64,000 nt of DNA, taken from contig NC_092676.1 in assembly GCF_964355755.1 (NCBI RefSeq), forward strand, positions 11,948,288-12,012,287. Direction: 5' to 3'. Positions 20,945 to 34,500 of this stretch are shown in pieces (within the stretch, counting starts at the first letter, position 1; the number at the start of each line of letters is the position of its first letter). Origin of the DNA: Antedon mediterranea (lineage: Eukaryota; Echinodermata; Crinoidea; Comatulida; Antedonidae). Position numbers and translations under genes: made by a program. The notes beneath the pieces are model-generated. The model was not told where the DNA came from. It saw only the letters and a program-made list of their open reading frames with translations, and made no database searches.

Positions 20945-23340
20945 GGTCGATGTCTGTACGTAAAATCGAGGTCGATGTCTGTACGTAAATTTGGGGTCGA
21001 TGTATGTACGTACAATCGGGGTCGATGTATGTACGTAAAATCGGGGTCGATGTGTATACATAAAATCGGGATCGATGTTTGTACGTTAAATCGGAGTCGA
21101 TGCCTGTACGGAAAATCGGGTTCGATGTCTGTACGTAAAAACTGGGTCGATGACTGTATGTAAAATCGGGTCGATGTATTTACGTAAAATCGGGGTCGAT
21201 GTCTGTACGTAAAATCGTGGTCGATGTATGTACGTAAACTCGGGGTCGATGTATGTACGTAAAATCGGGGTCGATGTATGTACGTTAAATCGGGATCGAT
21301 GTTTGTACGTAGAAACTAGGTCGATGTCTGTAAGTAAATACGGGATCGATGTCTGTACGTACATACGGGATCTATGTCTGTACGTAAAATCGGGGTCGAT
21401 GTCTGTACGTAAAATATGAGTCGACGACTGTACGTGAAATCGGGTCAATGTATGTACGTAAAATCGGAGTCGATGTATGTACGTAAAATCGGGATCGATA
21501 TATGTACGTTAAATCGGGATCGATGTTTGCACGTAGAAACTAGGTCGATGTCTGTAAGTAAATACTGGATCGATGTCTGTACGTAAATACGGGATCGATG
21601 TCTATTCGTGAAATCGGGGTCGTTGTCTTTGCGTAAAATTGGTGTCGATGTCTGTACGTCAAAACGGGGTAGATATCTGTACGTCAAAACTAGGTCGATG
21701 TCTGTACGTCAAAACTAGGTCGCTGTCTGTACGTAAAATAGGAGTCGATGTATGTATGTAAAATCGGGGTCAATGTATGTACGTAAAATCGGGGTCAATG
21801 TCTGTACGTAATATCGAGGTTGATGTATGAACTTAAAAACTGGGTCGACGACTGTACGTAAAATCGGGTCGATGTCTGTACGTAAAAACGGGGTCGATGT
21901 CTGTACGTAAATACGAGATCGATGTCTGTACGTAAATACGGGATGGATGTCTGTTCGTGAAATCGGGGTCAATGTCTGTACGTCAAAACTAGATCGATGT
22001 CTGTACGTAAAATCGGGGTCGATGTATGTACATAAAATCGGGGTTGATGTCTGTACGTTAAATCGGAATCGATGCCTGTACGGTAAATCGGGTTCGATGT
22101 ATGTACGTTAAATCGGGGTCGATGTCTGAACGTAAAATCGGGGTCGATGTCTGTACGTAAAATCGAGGTCGATGTCTGTACGTAAATTTGGGGTCGATGT
22201 ATGTACGTACAATCGGGGTCGATGTATGTACGTAAAATCGGGGTCGATGTGTATACATAAAATCGGGATCGATGTTTGTACGTTAAATCGGAGTCGATGC
22301 CTGTACGGAAAATCGGGTTCGATGTCTGTACGTAAAAACTGGGTCGATGACTGTATGTAAAATCGGGTCGATGTATTTACGTAAAATCGGGGTCGATGTC
22401 TGTACGTAAAATCGTGGTCGATGTATGTACGTAAACTCGGGGTCGATGTATGTACGTAAAATCGGGGTCGATGTATGTACGTTAAATCGGGATCGATGTT
22501 TGTACGTAGAAACTAGGTCGATGTCTGTAAGTAAATACGGGATCGATGTCTGTACGTACATACGGGATCTATGTCTGTACGTAAAATCGGGGTCGATGTC
22601 TGTACGTAAAATATGAGTCGACGACTGTACGTAAAATCGGGTCAATGTATGTACGTAAAATCGGAGTCGATGTATGTACGTAAAATCGGGATCGATATAT
22701 GTACGTTAAATCGGGATCGATGTTTGCACGTAGAAACTAGGTCGATGTCTGTAAGTAAATACTGGATCGATGTCTGTACGTAAATACGGGATCGATGTCT
22801 ATTCGTGAAATCGGGGTCGTTGTCTTTGCGTAAAATTGGTGTCGATGTCTGTACGTCAAAACGGGGTAGATATCTGTACGTCAAAACTAGGTCGATGTCT
22901 GTACGTCAAAACTAGGTCGCTGTCTGTACGTAAAATAGGAGTCGATGTATGTATGTAAAATCGGGGTCGATGTATGTACGTAAAATCGGGGTCAATGTAT
23001 GTACGTAATATCGAGGTTGATGTATGAACTTAAAAACTGGGTCGACGACTGTACGTAAAATCGGGTCGATGTCTGTACGTAAAAACGGGGTCGATGTCTG
23101 TACGTCAATACGAGATCGATGTCTGTACGTAAATACGGGATCGATGTCTGTTCGTGAAATCGGGGTCGATGTCTGTACGTCAAAACTAGATCGATGTCTG
23201 TACGTAAAATCGGGGTCGATGTCTGTACCTAAAATCGAGGTCAATGTATGTACGTAAAATCGGGGTCAATGTCTCTACGTAAAATCGAGGTTGATGTCGG
23301 TACGTAAAAACTAGGTCGATGTCTGTACGTAAAAACGGAG
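20945..23340. repeat. Near-identical 1,197 bp tandem duplication in satellite C
   Basis: The variant order over about 20.95-22.14 kb repeats over 22.14-23.34 kb at a constant offset of 1197 bp (48 monomers). Incidental frames at 20975-21163 and 22172-22360 are identical, and those at 21086-21448 and 22283-22645 differ by one residue. A third, more diverged copy with an extra ~550 bp lies further right (the frame ending at 24390 matches that at 22642). Confidence 0.8.
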
Positions 23341-25099
23341 TCGATATATGTATGTAAAAACGGGGTCGATGTCTGTACGTCAAAACTAGGTCGATGTCTT
23401 TACGTAAAATCGGGGTCGATGTCTGTACGTAAAATCGGGGTCGATGTCTGTACGTAAATTTGGGGTCGATGTATGTACGTAAAATCGGGGTCGATGTATG
23501 TACGTAAAATCGGGGTCGATGTGTATACATAAAATCGGGATCGATGTTTGTACGTTAAATCGGAGTCGATGCCTGTACGTATAATCGGGGTCGCTGTATG
23601 TATGTAAAATAGGAGTCGATGTATGTATGTAAAATCGGGGTCGATGTATGTACGTAAAATCGGGGTCAATGTCTGTACGTAATATCGAGGTTGATGTATG
23701 TACTTAAAATCGAGGTTGATGTCAGTACGTAAAAACTAGGTCGATGTCTGTACGTAAAAACGGAGTCGATATATGTATATAAAAACGGGGTCGATGTCTG
23801 TACGTCAAAAATAGGTCGATGTCTGTATGTAAAATCAGGGTCGATGTCTTTACGTAAAAATTAGGGTCATTGTCTGTACGTAAAATCGGGGTCGATGTCT
23901 GTACGTAAAATCGGGGTCGATGTCTGTACGTAAATTTGGAGTCGATGTATGTACGTAAAATCGGGGTCGATGTATGTACGTAAAATCGGGGTCGATGTGT
24001 ATACATAAAATCGGGATCGATGTTTGTACGTTAAATCGGAGTCGATGCCTGTACGAAAAATCGGGGTCGATGTCTGTACGTAAAAACTGGGTCGATGACT
24101 GTACGTAAAATCGGGTCGATCTATTTACGTAAAATCGGGGTCGATGTCTGTACGTAAAATCGTGGTCGATGTATGTACGTAAAATCGGGATCGATGTATG
24201 TACGTAAAATCGGGGTCGATGTATGTACGTTAAATCGGGATCGATGTTTGTACGTAGAAACTAGGTCGATGTCTGTAAGTAAATACGGGATCGATGTCTG
24301 CACGTACATACGGGATCGATGTCTGTACGTAAAATCGGGGTCCATGTCTGTACGTAAAATAGGAGTCGACGACTGTACGTAAAATCGGGTCAATGTATGT
24401 ACGTAAAATCGGAGTCGATGTATGTACGTAAAATAGGGATCGATATATGTACGTTAAATTGGGATCGATGTTTGCACGTAGAAACTAGGTCGATGTCTGT
24501 AAGTAAATACTGGATCGATGTCTGTACGTAAATACGGGATCGATGTCTATTCGTGAAATCAGGGTCGTTGTCTTTGCGTAAAATTGGTGTCGATGTCTGT
24601 ACGTCAAAACGGGGTAGATATCTGTACGTCAAAACTAGGTCGATGTCTGTACGTAAAATCGGGGTCGCTGTCTGTGTGTAAAATAGGAGTCGATGTATGT
24701 ATCTAAAATCGGGGTCGATGTATGTACGTAAAATCGGGGTCAATGTCTGTACGTAATATCGAGGTTGATGTATGTACTTAAAAACTGGGTCGATGACTGT
24801 ACGTAAAATCGGGTCGATGTATGTACGTAAAATCGGAGTCGATGTCTGTACGTAAAATCGGGGTCGATGTATGTACGTAAAATCGGGGTCGATGTTTGTA
24901 TGTAGAAACTAAGTCGATGTCTGTAAGTAAATATGGGATCGATGTCTGTATGTAAAAAGAGGGTCGATGTCGGTACGTAAAATCGTAGTCGATGTCTGTA
25001 CGTAAATACTAGGTTGATGTCTGTACGTAAATACGGAATCGATATCTATTCGTGAAATCGGGGTCGTTGTCTTTGCGTAAAATTGGTGTCGATGTCTGA

Positions 25100-28000
25100 A
25101 TGTAAAATCGGGATCGTTGTCTGTATGTAAAATGAGGTCTATGTCTGTACGTAAAATAGATGTCAAAGTATGCACGTAAAATCGAAGTCGATGTCAGTAC
25201 GTAAAAACTAGGTCGATGTCTGTACGTAAAAAGGTGTCGATGTCTGTACGTAAAAACTGGGTCAATGTCTGTACGTAAAAACTGGGTCAATGTCTGTACG
25301 TAAAATCGGGGTCGATGTATGCACGTAAAATCGGGGTTGATGTATGTACATAAAATCGGGGTCGATGTCTGTACGTGAAATCGGGATCGTTGTCTTTTCG
25401 TAAAATCGGTGTCGATGTCTGTAACTCAAAACGGGGTTGATGTCTGTACGTAAAATCAGGGTCGCTGTCGGTACGTAAAATCGGGGTCGCTGTCTTTACG
25501 TAAAAACGGAGTCGATGTCTGTACGTAAAAACGGGGTCGATGTTGGTACGTTAAACGGAGTCGATGTATGTACGTAAAAACTAGGTCGATGTCTGTACGT
25601 AAATACGGGGTCGATGTCTTGCGTAAAAACTAGGTCGATCTCTGTACGTAAAAAACTAGATCGATGTCTGTATGTAAAAACAGGGTCGATGTCTGTGCGT
25701 GAAAACTAGGTCGATGTATGTAGGTTAAAACTAGGTCGATGTCTGTACGTAAAATCATTGTCGATGTCTGTACGTAAAATCGGGGTCGATGTCGCTACGT
25801 TGATTTGTGGTCGATGTATGTACGTAAAATCGAGGTACATGTCTGTACGTAAAATCAGGGTCGATGTCTGTACGTAAAAACGTGGTCGATGTCTGTAGTT
25901 CAAAACTAGGTCGATGTCTGTACGTAAAATCATTGTCGATACCTGTACGTAAAAACGGGTTCGATGTCTGCACGTAAAATCGGGGCCGATGTCTATACGT
26001 CAAGTCGAGGTCGATGTATATGTGTATGTAAAAACGGGGTCGATGTATGTATGTAAAAACTAGGTCGATGTCTGTACGTAAAATAGGGTCGATGTCTGTA
26101 CGTAAAATCAGTGTCGATGTCTGTACCTAAAAACTAGGTTGATTTCTGTATGTAAAATCGGGGTCGTAATCGGTACGTAAAACGGTGTCGCTGTCTGTAC
26201 GTAAAAACTGTGTTGATGTCTGCACGTAAAAACGTGGTCGATGTCTGTACGTGAAATCGGAGTCGATATCTTTGCGTAAAATCTGTGTCGATGTATGTAC
26301 GTCAAAACTAGGTCGATGTCTGTACGTAAAATCGGGGTCGATGCATGTACGTAAAATCGAGGTCAATGTCTGTACGTAAAATCGGGGTCGATGTATGTAC
26401 GTAAAATCGGGGTCGATGTCTGTACGTAAAATTGAGGTCGATGTCGGTACGTAAAAACTAGGTCGATGTCTGTACGTAAAAACAGAGTATATGTCTCTAT
26501 GTAAAAACGGGGTCGTAATCGGTACGTAAAACGGTGTCGCTGTCTGTACGTAAAAACTGTGTTGATGTCTGCACGTAAAAACGTGGTCGATGTCTGTACG
26601 TGAAATCGGAGTCGATATCTTTGCGTAAAATCTGTGTCGATGTATGTACGTCAAAACTAGGTCGATGACTGTACATAAAATCGAGGTCGATGTCTGTACG
26701 TAAAATCAGGGTCGATGTATGTATGTAAAATCGGGGTCGATGTCTGTACGTGAAATTGAGGTCGATGTCGGTACGTAAAAACTAGGTCGATGTCTGTACG
26801 TAAAAACAGAGTCGATGTCTCTATGTAAAAACGGGTTCGATGTATGTACGTTAAATCGGGGTCGATGTCTGTACATAAAATCGGGGTCGATGTCTGTACG
26901 TAAAAACTGGGTCGATCTCTGTACGTAAAATAGGGGTCGATGTATGTACGTAAAATCGGGATCGATGTCTGTACGTAAAATCGGGGTCGATGCTTGTACG
27001 TAAATACGGGCTCGATGTCTGTTCGTAAAATCGAGGTCAATGTCTGTACGTAAAATTGGGGTCGATGTATGTACGTAAAATCGGGGTCGATGTCTGTACG
27101 TAAAATTGAGGTCGATGTCGGTACGTAAAAACAAGATCGATGTCTGTACGTAAAATCAGGGTCGATGTCTTTACGTAAAAATTAGGTCGTTGTCTGTACG
27201 TAAAATCGGGGTCGATGTCTGTATGTAAAATGAGGTCGATGTCTGTACGTAAAATAGATGTCAAAGTATGTACATAAAATCGAAGTCGATGTCAGTACGT
27301 AAAAACTAGGTCGATGTCTGTACGTAAAAAGGTGTCGATGTCTGTACGTAAAAACTGGGTCAATGTCTGTACGTAAAAACTGGGTCAATGTCTGTACGTA
27401 AAATCGGGGTCGATGTATGCACGTAAAATCGGGGTTGATGTATGTACATAAAACCGGGGTCGATGTCTGTACGTGAAATCGGGATCGTTGTCTTTTCGTA
27501 AAATCGGTGTCGATGTCTGTAACTCAAAACGGGGTTGATGTCTGTACGTAAAATCAGGGTCGCTGTCGGTACCTAAAATCGGGGTCGCTGTCTTTACGTA
27601 AAAACGGAGTCGATATCTGTACGTAAAAACGGGGTCGATGTTGGTACGTTAAACGGAGTCGATGTATGTACGTAAAAACTAGGTCGATGTCTGTACGTAA
27701 ATACGGGGTCGATGTCTTGCGTAAAAACTAGGTCGATCTCTGTACGTAAAAAACTAGATCGATGTCTGTATGTAAAAACAGGGTCGATGTCTGTGCGTGA
27801 AAACTAGGTCGATGTATGTAGGTCAAAACTAGGTCAATGTCTGTACGTAAAATCATTGTCGATGTCTGTACGTAAAATCGGGGTCGATGTCTCTACGTTG
27901 ATTTGTGGTCGATGTATGTACGTAAAATCGCGGTACATGTCTGTACGTTAAATCAGGGTCGATGTCTGTACGTAAAAACGTGGTCGATGTCTGTAGTTCA

Positions 28001-28450
28001 AAACTAGGTCGATGTCTGTACGTAAAATCATTGTCGATACCTGTACGTAAAAACGGGTTCGATGTCTGCACGTAAAATCGGGGTCGATGTCTATACGTCA
28101 AATCGAGGTCGATGTATATGTGTATGTAAAAACGGGGTCGATGTATGTATGTAAAAACTAGGTCGATGTCTGTACGTAAAATAGGGGTCGATGTCTGTAC
28201 GTAAAATCAGTGTCGATGTCTGTACCTAAAAACTAGGTTGATTTCTGTATGTAAAATCGGGGTCGTAATCGGTACGTAAAACGGTGTCGCTGTCTGTACG
28301 TAAAAACTGTGTTGATGTCTGCACGTAAAAACGTGGTCGATGTCTGTACGTGAAATCGGAGTCGATATCTTTGCGTAAAATCTGTGTCGATGTATGTACG
28401 TCAAAACTAGGTCGATGTCTGTACGTAAAATCAGGGTCGATGCATGTACG
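25100..28450. repeat. 2.1 kb tandem duplication in satellite C
   Basis: Rare variant strings near 25.1-26.3 kb recur at 27.2-28.4 kb at an offset of 2098-2099 bp, with only scattered differences (25755-26003 against 27853-28101; the frame tops at 25290 against 27388). Inside the first copy a shorter repeat of 349 bp (14 monomers) is present around 26108-26654. Confidence 0.75.
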
Positions 28451-28599
28451 TAAAATCGGGTTCGATGTATGTACGTTAAATCGGGGTCAATGTCTGAACG
28501 TAAAATCGGGGTCGATGTCTGTACGTAAAAACTGGATCGATCTCTGTACGTAAAATAGGGGTCGATGTATATATGTAAAATCGGGGTCGATGTATGTAC

Positions 28600-31500
28600 G
28601 TAAAATAGGGATCCATGTCGGTACGTAAATTCGAGGTTGATGTCTGTACGTAAAAACTGGGTCGATGACTGTACGTAAAATCGGGTCGATGTCTGTACGT
28701 AAAATTGGGGTCGATGTCTGTACGTAAAATCGGGGTCGATGTCTGTACGTAAAATCGGGGTCAATGTCTGTACGTAAAATCGGGGTCAATGTCTGTACGT
28801 AAAATCGGGGTCGATGTATGTACATAAAATCGGGGTCGATGTCTGTACTTAAAATCGGGGTCGATGTATGTATGTAAAATAGGGATAGATGTCGGTACGT
28901 AAAATCGGGGTCGATGTCTGTATGTAAAATCGATGTTGATGTCTGTACGTAAAAACTTGGTCGATGACTGTACGTAAAATCGGGGTCGATGTATGTATGT
29001 CAAATCGGGTTCGATGTATGTACCTTAAATCGGGGTCGATGTCTGTACGTAAAATCGGGGTCGATGTCTGTACGTAAAAACTGGGTCGATCTCTGTACGT
29101 AAAATCGGGGTCGATGTCTGTACGTCAATACGGGATCGATGTCTGTTCGTGAATTCGGGGTCGTTGTCTTTACGTAAAATCGCTGTCGATGTATGTAAGT
29201 CAAAACGGGGTCGATATCTGTACGTTAAAACTAGGTCGATGTCTGTAAGTAAAATCGGGGTCGCTGTCTGTATGTAAAATTGAGGTCGATGTCGGTACGT
29301 AAAAACGGGGTCGATGTCTGTATGTAAAATCAGGGTCGATGTCTGTACGTAAAAACTAGGTCGATGTCTGTACGTAAAATCGGGGTCGATGTCTGTACGT
29401 AAAAACTGGGTCGATCTCTGTACGTAAAATCGGGGTCGATGTCTGTACGTCAATACGGGATCGATGTCTGTTCGTGAATTCGGGGTCGTTGTCTTTACGT
29501 AAAATCGCTGTCGATGTATGTAAGTCAAAACGGGGTCGATATCTGTACGTTAAAACTAGGTCGATGTCTGTAAGTAAAATCGGGGTCGCTGTCTGTATGT
29601 AAAATTGAGGTCGATGTCGGTACGTAAAAACGGGGTCGATGTCTGTATGTAAAATCAGGGTCGATGTCTGTACGTAAAAACTAGGTCGATGTCTGTACGT
29701 AAAATCGGGGTCGATGTCTGTACGTAAAAACTGGTTCGATCTCTGTACGTAAAATAGGGGTCGATGTCTGTACGTCAATACGGGATCGATGTCTGTTCGT
29801 GAAATCGGGGTCGTTGTCTTTACGTAAAATCTCTGTCGATGTATGTAAGTCAAAACGGGATCGATATCTGTACGTTAAAACTAGGTCGATGTCTTTAAGT
29901 AAAATCGGGGTCGCTGTCTGTACGTAAAATTGAGGTCGATGTCGGTACGTAAAAACGGGGTCGATGTCTGTATGTAAAATCAGGGTCGATGTCTGTACGT
30001 AAAAACTAGGTCGATGTCTGTACGTAAAAACGGAGTCGATATATGTACGTCAAAACTAGGTCGATGTCTGTTTGTAAAATCAGGGTCGATGTCTGTACGT
30101 AAAAACTAGGTCGATGTCTGTACGTAAAAATGGGGTCGATGTCTATACGTAAAATAGGGGTCGATGTCTGTACGTAAAATCGGGGTCGATGTATGTACAT
30201 AAAATCGGGGTTGATGTCTGTACGTTAAATCGGAATCGATGCCTGTACGGTAAATCGGGTTCGATGTATGTACGTTAAATCGGGGTCGATGTCTGAACGT
30301 AAAATCGGGGTCGATGTCTGTACGTAAAAACTGGATCGATCTCTGTACGTAAAATAGGGGTCGATGTATATATGTAAAATCGGGGTCGATGTATGTACGT
30401 AAAATAGGGATCCATGTCGGTACGTAAACTCGAGGTTGATGTCTGTACGTAAAAACTGGGTCGATGACTGTACGTAAAATCGGGTCGATGTCTGTACGTA
30501 AAATTCGGGGTCGATGTCTGTACGTAAAATCGGGGTCGATGTCTGTACGTAAAATCGGGGGTCGATGTCTGTACGTAAAATCGGGGTCAATGTCTGTACG
30601 TAAAATTGGGGTCGATGTATGTACATAAAATCGGGGTCGATGTCTGTACGTAAAATCGGGGTCGATGTATGTACGTAAAATAGGGATAGATGTCGGTACG
30701 TAAATTCGGGGTCGATGTCTGTATGTAAAATCGATGTTGATGTCTGTACGTAAAAACTTGGTCGATGACTGTAGGTAAAATCGGGGTCGATGTATGTATG
30801 TCAAATCGGGTTCGATGTATGTACTTTAAATCGGGGTCGATGTCTGTACGTAAAATCGGGGTCGATGTCTGTACGTAAAAACTGGGTCGATCTCGGTACG
30901 TAAAATCGGGGTCGATGTCTGTACGTCAATACGGGATCGATGTCTGTTCGTGAAATCGGGGTCGTTGTCTTTACGTAAAATCGCTGTCGATGTATGTAAG
31001 TCAAAACGGGGTCGATATCTGTACTTTAAAACTAGGTCGATGTCTGTAAGTAAAATCGGGGTCGCTGTCTGTACGTAAAATTGAGGTCGATGTCGGTACG
31101 TAAAAACGGGGTCGATGTCTGTATGTAAAATCAGGGTTGATGTCTGTACGTAAAAACTAGGTCGATGTCTGTACGTAAAAACGGAGTCGATATATGTACG
31201 TCAAAAGTAGGTCGATGTCTGTTTGTAAAATCAGGGTCGATGTCTGTACGTAAAAACTAGGTCAATGTCTGTTCGTAAAAATGGGGTCGATGTCTATACG
31301 TAAAATAGGGGTCGATGTCTGTACGTAAAATCGGGGTCGATGTATGTACATAAAATCGGGGTCGATGTCTGTACGTTAAATTGGAATCGATGCCTGTACG
31401 GTAAATCAGGTTCGATGTATGTACGTTAAATCGGGGTCGATGTCTGAACGTATAATCGGGGTCGATGTCTGTACGTAAAAACTGGGTCGATCTCTGTACG

Positions 31501-34500
31501 TAAAATAGGGGTCGATGTATATATGTAAAATCTGGGTCGATGTATGTACGTAAAATAGGGATCGATTTCGGTACGTAAACTCGAGGTTGATGTCTGTACG
31601 TAAAAACTGGGTTGATGACTGTACGTTAAATCGAAGTCGATGCCTGTACGGTAAATCGGGTTCGATGTCTGTACGTAAAAACGTGGTCGATGTATGTACG
31701 TAAAATCGAGGTTGATGTCTGTATGTAAAAACTTGGTCGATGACTGTACGTAAAATCGGGGTCGATGTATGTACGTAAAATCGGGTTCGATGTCTGTACG
31801 TAAAATCGGGGTCGATGTCTGTACGTAAAATCGGGGTTAATGTCTGTACGTAAAATCGGGGTCGATATATGTACATAAAATCGGGGTCGATGTCTGTACG
31901 TTAAATCGAAGTCGATGCCTGTACGGTAAACCGGGTTCGATGTCTGTACGTAAAAACGTTGTCGATGTGTGTACCTCAAAATGGGGTCGATTTCTGTACG
32001 CCAAAACTAGGTCGATGTCTGTACGTAAAAACAGAGTCGATGTCTGTACGTAAAATCGAAGTCGATGTCGGTACGTAAAAACTAGGTCGATGTCTGTACG
32101 TAAAAACAGAGTCGATGTCTGAATGTCAAAACGGGGTCGATGTCTGTACGTCAAAACTAGGTCGATGTCTGTACGTAAAAACGGGGTTGATGGCTGTACG
32201 TAAAATAGGGATAGATGTCGTTACGTAAAATCGAGGTTGATATCTGTACATAAAATCGGGTCGATGTCTGTACGTAAAATCGGGGTCGATGTATGTACGT
32301 AAAATCGGGGTCGATGTCTGTACGTATAATCGAGGTTGATGTCTGTACGTAAAAACTTGGTCGATGACTGTACGTAAAATCGGGGTCGATGTCTGTACGT
32401 AAAATCGGGGTCAATGTCTGTACGTAAAAACTGGGTCAATCTCTGTACGTAAAATAGGGGTCGATGTCTGTACGTCAATACGGGATCGATGTCTGTTCGT
32501 GAAATCGGGGTCGTTGTCTTTACGTAAAATCGCTGTCGATGTATGTACGTAAAATCGGGTTCGATGTCTGTACGTAAAATCGGGTCGATGTCTGTACGTA
32601 AAATCGGGGTCGATGTATGTACGTAAAATAGGGATAGATGTCGGTAAATAAAATCGGGGTCGATGTCTGTACGTAAAATCGAGGTTGATGTCTGTACGTA
32701 AAAACTTGGTCGATGACTGTACGTAAAATCGGGGTCGATGTATGTATGTCAAACGATGTATGTACGTAAAATAGGGATAGATGTCTGTACGTAAAATCGG
32801 GGTCGATGTCTGTACGTAAAATCGAGGTTGATGTCTGTACGTAAAAACTTGGTCGATGACTGTACGTAAAATCGGGGTCGATGTATCTATGTCAAATCGG
32901 GTTCGATGTATGTACGTTAAATCGGGGTCGATGTCTGTACGTAAAATCGGGGTCGATGTCTGTACGTAAAAACTGGGTGGATCTCTGTACGTAAAATAGG
33001 GGTCGATGTCTGTACGTCAATACGGGATCGATGTCTGTTCGTGAAATCGGGGTCGTTGTCTTTACGTAAAATCGCTGTCGATGTATGTAAGTCAAAACGG
33101 GGTCGATATCTGTACGTTAAAACTAGGTCCATGTCTGTAAGTAAAATCGGGGTCGCTGTCTGTACGTAAAATTGAGGTCGATGTCGGTACCTAAAAACGG
33201 GGTCGATGTCTGTATGTAAAATCAGGGTCGATGTCTGTACGTAAAAACTAGGTCGATGTCTGTACGTAAAAACGGAGTCGATATATGTACGTCAAAACTA
33301 GGTCGATGTCTGTTTGTAAAATCAGGGTCGATGTCTGTACGTAAAAACTAGGTCGATGTCTGTACGTAAAAACGGGGTCGATGTCTATACGTAAAATAGG
33401 GGTCGATGTCTGTACGTAAAATCGGGGTCAATATATGTACATAAAATCGGGGTTGATGTCTGTACGTTAAATCGGAATCGATGCCTGTACGGTAAATCGG
33501 GTTCGATGTATGTACGTTAAATCGGGGTCGATGTCTGAACGTAAAATCGGGGTCGATGTCTGTACGTAAAAACTGGATCGATCTCTGTACGTAAAATAGG
33601 GGTCGATGTATATATGTAAAATCGGGGTCGATGTATGTACGTAAAATAGGGATCCATGTCGGTACGTAAACTCGAGGTTGATGTCTGTACGTAAAAACTG
33701 GGTCGATGACTGTATGTAAAATCGGGTCGATGTCTGTACGTAAAATTGGGATCGATGTCTGTACGTAAAATCGGGGTCGATGTCTGTACGTAAAATCGGG
33801 GTCAATGTCTGTACGTAAAATCGGGGTCAATGTCTGTACGTAAAATCGGGGTCGATGTATGTACATAAAATCGGGGTCGATGTCTGTACGTAAAATCGGG
33901 GTCGATGTATGTACGTAAAATAGGGATAGATGTCGGTACGTAAAATCGGGGTCGATGTCTGTATGTAAAATCGATGTTGATGTCTGTACGTAAAAACTTG
34001 GTCGATGACTGTACGTAAAATCGGGGTCGATGTATGTATGTCAAATCGGGTTCGATGTATGTACCTTAAATCGGGGTCGATGTCTGTACGTAAAATCGGG
34101 GTCGATGTCTGTACGTAAAAACTGGGTCGATCTCGGTACGTAAAATCGGGGTCGATGTCTGTACGTCAATACGGGATCGATGTCTGTTCGTGAAATCGGG
34201 GTCGTTGTCTTTACGTAAAATCGCTGTCGATGTATGTAAGTCAAAACGGGGTCGATATCTGTACGTTAAAACTAGGTCGATGTCTGTATGTAAAATCGGG
34301 GTCGCTGTCTGTATATAAAATTGAGGTCGATGTCGGTACGTAAAAACGGGGTCGATGTCTGTATGTAAAATCAGGGTCGATGTCTGTACGTAAAAACTAG
34401 GTCGATGTCTGTACGTAAAATCGGGGTCGATGTCTGTACGTAAAAACTGGGTCGATCTCTGTACGTAAAATAGGGGTCGATGTCTGTACGTCAATACGGG

